From positions 49,867,941 to 49,931,940 of the forward strand of contig CM034297.1 in NCBI GenBank assembly GCA_019925795.1: a DNA stretch of 64,000 nucleotides. Direction: 5' to 3'. Source of the DNA: Dendrobium chrysotoxum (lineage: Eukaryota > Streptophyta > Magnoliopsida > Asparagales > Orchidaceae). This document shows, piece by piece, positions 57,760 to 64,000 of the stretch; the first letter of the stretch is position 1; the number at the start of each line of letters is the position of its first letter. A model generated the notes under the pieces. It searched no databases. It saw only the letters and a list, made by a program, of their open reading frames with translations, and was not told the DNA's origin. A program made the position numbers and the translations under genes.

Positions 57760-58155
57760 CGACTTGTAAGCCGAGGTCAATAAACTAACGGACCAAGCTT
57801 GAGCCAGCCTCGACGAGACTCATTGGTTTACGATCCAGCTTATTTAAAAGATATTAATATAAATATACTTAAAATATATCATGATTCAAAATCCTAAGTA
57901 CAGAGCTGTTCAAAATGTTTAAAAATTATATTTTATCTTCTTATATTAAGTGATCCTTTATTACTATTATTATTTCTCATTCTTTTTACTATTTTATTTT
58001 AATAATTGCTTAAATCATAATTATTTTTTCTCTTTTATAATAAAAGAGCCAGCTCTTGAGCAAGGGCTGGAGTTAGATCTTAATTAATTAATCAAGCTGA
58101 AGTTCAAGCCAGGAGTGACTCAAACTCGACTCGACTCGACTCATTTACATCCCTA
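57760..58155. repeat. GAGC-rich repeat, ending in a (CGACT)n run
   Basis: Starts with TTGTAAGCCGAGGTCAATAA and ends with ACTCGACTCGACTCGACTC and TTTACATCCCTAATTA. The middle is AT-rich with TATTAATATAAATATACTTA. The same order is seen at 55850-56200. Confidence 0.55.
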
Positions 58156-58479
58156 ATTACAACATCAAATGGAAAACCTCATGAACATAATTATAGTTAA
58201 AAAAACATTTCCATTCATTCATCTATTATTGCATTAGCTCCATGGAAAGCATGTTATGGCTGAGGGGCGACCCTTGCTACAACCACAAAGAGTTGTTCTA
58301 GTTAAAATCTTAGGCATGGTTGCAGTTAAAAAGTTCATTTCATCCAATTCAAAAGAATCTTGCCACAACTATACTTACTTAAGCTTCATGTAAATATGAT
58401 GAATTTATTAAACAAGTTTCAAATATCGAGCGATCAACTGTCCAGAAAATATATACCTTAAACAGGTTATGAAAATGCC

Positions 58480-60480
58480 CTAGGAGGCATTTTTTAGCTC
58501 GTTCTTTCGATCGGATTGATCAAATGCAACAAAATTTTAAACCTAGATAGCCTAGGCGAACAGAAATTATGTGGAGAAATTTTGAAGTCTTAATATGCAC
58601 TGTAATGAAAGTTTTTTAATCTAGTATTCATAAACTAGGGTTTTGTTTTTACCTCGATTTACTGGACAAAATTAATCATATAAGATAGCTCTGAATTTGT
58701 AGTTTTTTCGTGCTCAAACTTGCAGAAGACACCTCCAGCTGACGACGTCTAGATCGAATGCAATGAGAGTTTGGACGGAATGTCCTTGTCTCGCTGGAAA
58801 GATGATCGCCGGTGACTTTGACCGGTGAGATTGAGCTAGGAATGTTAAGAAGAGTTGTTGGGGAGCTCATGGGAGCTTGAGTTGGGGTTTTAGGAGCTGC
58901 GAATAGAGAGACACTGATAGATGATCAATGAGGGCTCAACTCCATATTTTGCCCTATTCAATCCACTCTAGATTGAATGGAGGGTTGGGATTGCTTGGGG
59001 GAGTTCCTAGATGAGTGCCATCTGTCCAAGGAGAATATGGGAGCCAGGGGAATCAAGGACAAGAGAACATTCTATATGGAAAGTGTCCTTTGTCCTCTTG
59101 TGAGCATGTGGGCTTGATATGAGCTGTTGGATCTTGATCCAAAGGCTAGGAGAGGCTTTAGGAAGCTTCTAGAGTCTGATCAAACAGCTAGAGGAGCTTA
59201 GGGTTGGAGAGGATTAACTTAAGATGGGTTTTGACCATCTTTGACCACCCTAAAGCCTAAGTTTGATTATTTGACTAGTCCCCATGCCATATGGCAGCTG
59301 ACGTGGCATAGGAGGGAGCTTGAGAACTACTTGGAAGCATTAAACTCAAGGTCTAAGTAAAGGGATAAATGTTAAGTGGGGTTTGACCATTTTTGACTAA
59401 TTTAGAAACTTGATTTGATTGATTTGACTGGTAAAAATGTCATATTCATTAATGAGGTGGTATGAGGAGGTCTTAAAGAGATGTTTTAAGGGATTAGAAA
59501 TGACTCAAAGATCAAAGGGTGGAACTTGAATGAACATATGATAGTTTAATGAGATTTGACCAAATACATTAAGTTGACTTGGTCAATTTTAATTTGGATT
59601 TAATGGTCAATCATTAGGCTATGATTGGACCATAGATTAGGAGTTATTTTCAAGCTTGAGAAGGATTTGATATGTTAAATGGGTTTAGATAACCCATTAA
59701 AGCCTTAAAGGGGATTTAGGTCAACCTAGATTGACTTGGTCAACCAGGTTGACCTAAGACCTGAATTTGAACTCAATGGGTTCAATTTGATATTTTGAGT
59801 TCAATGGAGGTGATTTGGAGGATCAAAATGATCATCGGGGTCAAATGACCTATTTAGGCCCTTAATGGGCCTAATGGGTCAACCAAGTTAACCCAGGGTT
59901 AGGGACTGGGTCTAACCAGTTTAAAATGACATTCTGAGTCTACTGGTGGTGGTCCAACAGTCTAGGGAGGTCATCTGGTCAAAATGACCTTTTTGAACCC
60001 TTAAAAGCCGTTTGGTCAACCTAGATTAACTTGGTCAACCAAGTGTTTGATTGAAAAAAGTATATATAGTTTTAAATAGGGTTTAATTTTCTTTAGAAAA
60101 TATTTAATTTCTGGAATTTTAATATTTGAAATCAAACGCTTATTATGATTGATATATCACCTTGAAAGGTGAACATATCGTTCCCTAATAGGTTCATATT
60201 ATAAATCTTTAGATTTACCTTGATTAATGTAGTCAAACTTAAGGAGAAACAACATATGATCCTTAAGGATCAAAATAATGTTTAATCCAATATTCGACTA
60301 CAAAAATTTAGCAAAGAGATCATTAATTTCATAATCAAAGTAGAAATAATAGAATGACATATCTATCCAGAGAAAGAATATATCGCTTATTATTAATCAT
60401 TTGAAAATGACGATAATGATCGTTATATTTGATTTTCTCAAAGATAATTAATTAAAGTGTTATCTGACAAAGAAAAGCAC
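58480..60480 (+). repeat. LTR-like repeat family E, copy E2
   Basis: It contains the later part of the family: CTCGTTCTTTCGATCGG, AGGGTTTTGTTTTTACC, then the TTGACC/GGTCAA palindrome tract (59220-60050). The 3' block from TTTAATTTTCTTTAGAAAAT to AAAGATAATTAATT matches 63505-63885 in copy E3. The GC-rich hairpin island found in E1 and E3 is absent. A small minus-strand frame at 58676-58870 has no recognisable domain. Confidence 0.65.
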
Positions 60481-61049
60481 TTATCATAACATTTATCAAT
60501 CAAGCCTTAATATAAGTTGGGATGCCTAGGTCATAGATATACAATATTGAAATAAAGGTTTAAATGCAAATATCCTAAGCACTTATATTGGACTTAATCA
60601 ATTGACCTCAAATATCACAAAGCTCTGTTTAAAGAATGGTTTAAAAGATGTTTGAAAATATGCATAAGATTAGAACTCATCTAAATAGATTTTAAAATAA
60701 AAAAGTTAATTAATGATCCTCTTTTATGAAAATTTAAAAAAAAAAGACTATCAAAATAATATTCAAATAAATCTGGCAAAATTACTGGGAGTAGTATTTG
60801 ACATGAAATTGATACTGAGAGAATTTGAAATAGTTTGAACAAATATTTAATGAACTATTTCTATAATTAAAAAAATATATTATTGAAATAATTTCCTAAA
60901 TATTCATAATCAAAACTTGATTTTATCTTTAAAAGAAAGAGGATCTCAAGCTGAAAAAATGAGGTATTACACTCATTTTTTGGCTGAATAATTAATTTAC
61001 TACAATTTTTTAAAGAAAATTGTATTTAAAAATGAATAAAAAAATAAAA
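60481..61049. other. AT-rich spacer between E2 and E3
   Basis: No open frame. A GAGGTATTACACTC segment near 60960 could mark an LTR border but cannot be confirmed. Confidence 0.45.
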
Positions 61050-63900
61050 AAAAATTATTAACTTAAACCGACAGCGAAATGCCATGTGGCACTTTGGTAT
61101 TCGTCCACATAAAACCACGGCGGCGGCGACATTTATTGCAAATGATTGTACCGCCGCGCAATCATTTGCAATCATTGAACCGCGGCGGCGGCGCACGCGG
61201 TTTCAACTAATTCACGTCAGCAGCCCGCATTAGCCATCGGATCTCCGCAGTTTTGAATCAGTGGCTGAGATTCAGCTGGATAAGGAAATAAAAGGATCAT
61301 AGGCTCTGCGCGGTTGAACCAAAAGACGAAACAGCGAGATTTGATCCGTTAATCATGAAATCTACGACTCTGATCTCGCCTATGTGCATGAGGTAACTAG
61401 AAGAGCCCTAGAATCAATTAAATGGCTTTCTCTCCACAAATTTTAAACCAAATTTAATAAAAATTTAGACAGAGCTTATGTGAGTGAAGAGAATCAATGT
61501 GGAAGTGTTTGTTTGCATTGAAAATAGCTTTTCAAAAAGCTATTTTAGTTTGAATGTGTAGAGCAAGGGTTTCAATTTATACCTAATCCAATGGATCGTT
61601 TCGAAGGTTTATGAGTCGGTTGAGCTTGTTGATTGTCCACGTACGCTTTCTTTGAAGAAACCAATGCCTGGGGTGGTCTGGATTAACGTCAAGAAGGCCT
61701 GGACGAAAATAAGGCTTGCATGGCTGGAAGCTCGCCACCGGCAGCCATTGACCATCTGGATTTTGGTCGGGAGAGCTTGAGGGGTTGCTGGAGAGCTCAA
61801 ACGAATTGATGTTGGGCTCTAAGAAGGCTTGAGTGGAGAGAGAGTGAATGGTCAAGGAATGAACTCTATTAAGAGGTCTTGCCCTATTCACTTGTCCTCT
61901 GCTTGAATGGAGGGTTAGGATAGCTTTGGAGAGCTGCTAGGATGCTGCCATCTGTCCCTAGGCAGTTAGAGCAGTAGGGAATCAAAGGACAATGGTACAA
62001 TGACATGTAAAGGTGCCTTATCCTTGGGATCACATGGGTTTGATTAGGAGCTTAAACTAGGGATTAAAAAGGCTTAAGAAAGGTTTAAGAACCTTCTAGA
62101 ATGGGTTTGAATGGCTGGAGTGGTTTTAATTAAGAAGGGTTAAATGCTTAGGGTAATTTGACCCTTTAGGAAACCACTTTGACCACCCATTGACTGTTTG
62201 ACCAGTTAATGGGTGAATGAATGCTGAGGTGGCAATGGGGTAGAAGCTTTGAGTTGGTTGAATTGGTTTGGAGAAGGTTTAATGCTAGAGTGTAGGGATT
62301 TGAATGAGAATACGAGGGTTTAAATGGATTTAATAAAGTCAAAATGTTTTTGACTTGATCAAATGCATGTGATTTAACTTGAGGTGGGTTAAAAAAAATT
62401 TCAAGGCATTGAATGATGTAGGTTTGAGGATTTGGAAAGTTTTAAATAAGTGCTAGAAGAAATTTGACCTAAATGGGTCTCATTTGATTGGACTTGGGCT
62501 AAGTTGACCAAGTCAACTTTTGATTGGGTCAAGGGTACAGTCAAGTCCAAATCATTAAGGGGGATGATCAGGGAGATTGAATAAGTTTGAAATTGATCTG
62601 AAACTTGATCGAGTGTAAGTAGGCTTAAGAGTTTTAACTGGTCAACCTGGGTTGACCTGGTTAACCAAGTTGACCCGGACCAGGGTTTGGGCTTAATGTG
62701 TTTGAAATGATGAATGGGGTTTGTTAGAAGTGGTTTCAGGGATCAAAGAGGTCATTTGGGTCAGATCAACTGTTTGGGCCCTTAATGGGTCATTTAGGTC
62801 AACCCTGGTTGACTTGGTCAACCAAGTTGACCCAGGGTTTGGGAGTGGGCTCAGTAAGTTTGAAATGATGTTTTGAGTCTGTGGAAAGTGATCTCAAGGT
62901 CTAGGGAGGTCATCTGGTCAAAATGACCTATTTGGGCCCTTAATGGGCCTTTAGGTCAACCTAGGTTGACTTGGTCAACCAGGTTGACCCAGGGTCTGGT
63001 TTTGGGTCCAACATGTTTGGTTTGATATTTGAAAATTACTGTAAGTGATTGCATTTGATTTGGAGCTCATTTGATCCAAGGTGACTATCCATACCCCTAA
63101 GAGATATTTTGGTCATTTTGATCCCTAGTCAACTGGGGGTAAAGGTGAGTCCAAAAAAATGCAGTTTAATGTTCAATGAATCATAATAAAGGGTTTGGAA
63201 GTGATTGGAGGCTTTGGAGCAAACTCCAAGGTCAAAATCCACTAAGTGATAGGTTCAGTGGCATAGGCCATAAATATTTGAAGGCTTTACCGCCTTTAGA
63301 AATCAATTCAATTTCTAGGGTTAGGGACCTCAGAATGAGCACAAATTTGAAGGGTTACCTCTAGAGACATATCACATCAATATGCAACTAACAGACTCTG
63401 AATCATATGTCATTTGATTGGGTTTTGAAGTGTTTGAAAAGTTCTTGAAAAAGGCTTTCAGGATAGGGCCTTATTTTGATTGAAAAATATATTTTGAAAA
63501 AAGGTTTAATTTTCTTTGGGAAAATATTTAATTTCTAGAATTTTAATTTTATAATCGAACGCTTATTATGAATGATATATCATCTCGGAAAGTGAACATA
63601 TCGTTCCCTAATAGGTTCATATTTTAAATTTTGAATTTATTTTGATTATCATAATCAAACTCAAGGAGAAATAACATACGATCTCGAAAGATCAAAGTGA
63701 TGTTTAATCTACTGTTTGACTATGCTAATCTGAATGGATGGATCATTAATTTCATAATCAAAGTTATGATTGTAATTGATATATCTATCCGAAGAAAGAA
63801 GATATCAATCACTATCGATAGTTTGAATATGACGATAATGATCGTTAGGTTTGAATTTTCCAAAGATAATTAATTGAAGGTTTTGAAAACTTAATTTTTA
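61050..63900 (+). repeat. LTR-like repeat family E, copy E3
   Basis: The fullest copy. It opens with the GC-rich hairpin island (61110-61210), then CGTCAGCAGCCCGCATTAG and GTTTTGAATCAGTGG. The TTATACCTAATCCAATGG segment follows at 61575. The palindrome tract lies at 62150-63130 and the 3' block shared with E2 at 63505-63885. The minus-strand frame at 61583-61891 (102 codons) only weakly resembles its counterpart in E1 and is not called as a gene. Confidence 0.7.
61138..61169. repeat. Perfect 11-bp hairpin in E3 island
   Basis: GCAAATGATTG (61138-61148) and CAATCATTTGC (61159-61169) are exact complements around a 10-base GC-rich loop. The equivalent in E1 is AATCATTGC (1587-1595) with GCAATGATT (1604-1612). 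Confidence 0.9.
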
Positions 63901-63959
63901 AAAATCAGGTCTGGGTTTCTAAATCTCCTACGAGCGCAAGCCCTCATAGTTAATTACAT

Positions 63960-63985
63960 CGTAGGAAACTAGAAAATTTCCTACG
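63960..63985. repeat. CGTAGGAAA/TTTCCTACG hairpin
   Basis: Perfect 9-bp arms around 8 bases, with a further TCCTACGA at 63926. It lies at the window's right edge, so its larger context is not visible. Confidence 0.8.
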
Positions 63986-64000
63986 AAAACTCTCGATTAA

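Noticed and set aside
61583..61891. 102-codon minus-strand frame in E3 as a conserved gene
   Set aside because: Counterparts in E1 and E2 are short, differ in frame and share only scattered residues.

Overview
This window looks like plant nuclear DNA, from a flowering plant. It is AT-rich, has almost no long open frames, and is packed with plant-type transposable elements: a Ty3 chromovirus, degenerate Ty1/copia elements, an RTE-type LINE, L1-like LINEs with a DUF4283-type ORF1, Tourist-like and Mutator-like elements, and a tRNA-derived SINE. Only one convincing host gene is visible. It is intronless as far as can be seen and lies on the minus strand at 36732-37406. It encodes a small two-pass membrane protein of the At5g19025 type, which databases often label 'ribosomal protein L34e superfamily'. 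The species cannot be named from the sequence alone.

Layout. 1-2960: an LTR-like repeat (E1) with a very AT-rich part, a GC-rich island with short hairpins, and a tract dense in TTGACC/GGTCAA palindromes. Two more copies of this family (E2, E3) fill the right end in the same orientation (about 58480-60480 and 61050-63900). 2980-9800: eroded Ty3 fragments, MITEs and a compound CT microsatellite. 10240-11506: an RTE LINE on the minus strand, with a second, 93-bp RTE tail inserted in it in the opposite orientation. 12290-12560: remains of a zinc-knuckle retroelement. 14505-16607: an L1-like insertion with 18-bp target duplications. 19297-26477: a complete-ended Ty3 chromovirus on the minus strand (LTRs 2080 and 2067 bp, 5-bp target duplication GATAT). 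Its reverse transcriptase, RNase H and integrase core have been deleted, leaving gag, protease, the integrase C-terminus and the chromodomain. 27960-31560 and 32100-35030: two decayed copia elements in opposite orientations, the first split by a foreign LTR.

36732-37406: the host gene. 38387-44484: a 2.2-kb segment present three times in tandem. Each copy carries an L1-like 3' fragment, a Tourist-like MITE and a tRNA-derived SINE. The flanking target duplication shows that the first copy holds the original insertion site. 44485-45300 and 53140-55196: two inverted copies of another TATA-bearing, LTR-like repeat. The second contains two minisatellite arrays, one with a 22-bp unit. 46548-47447: a 900-bp Mutator-like element with a 9-bp target duplication. 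The remaining stretches are AT-rich, non-coding, and hold scattered MITEs and short tandem duplications.

The elements do not form a cooperative gene system. The window records repeated insertion, nesting, deletion and local duplication around one host gene. The features most worth a second look are the chromodomain-retaining deletion derivative, the polarised triplication, and the minisatellite inside an LTR-like repeat.
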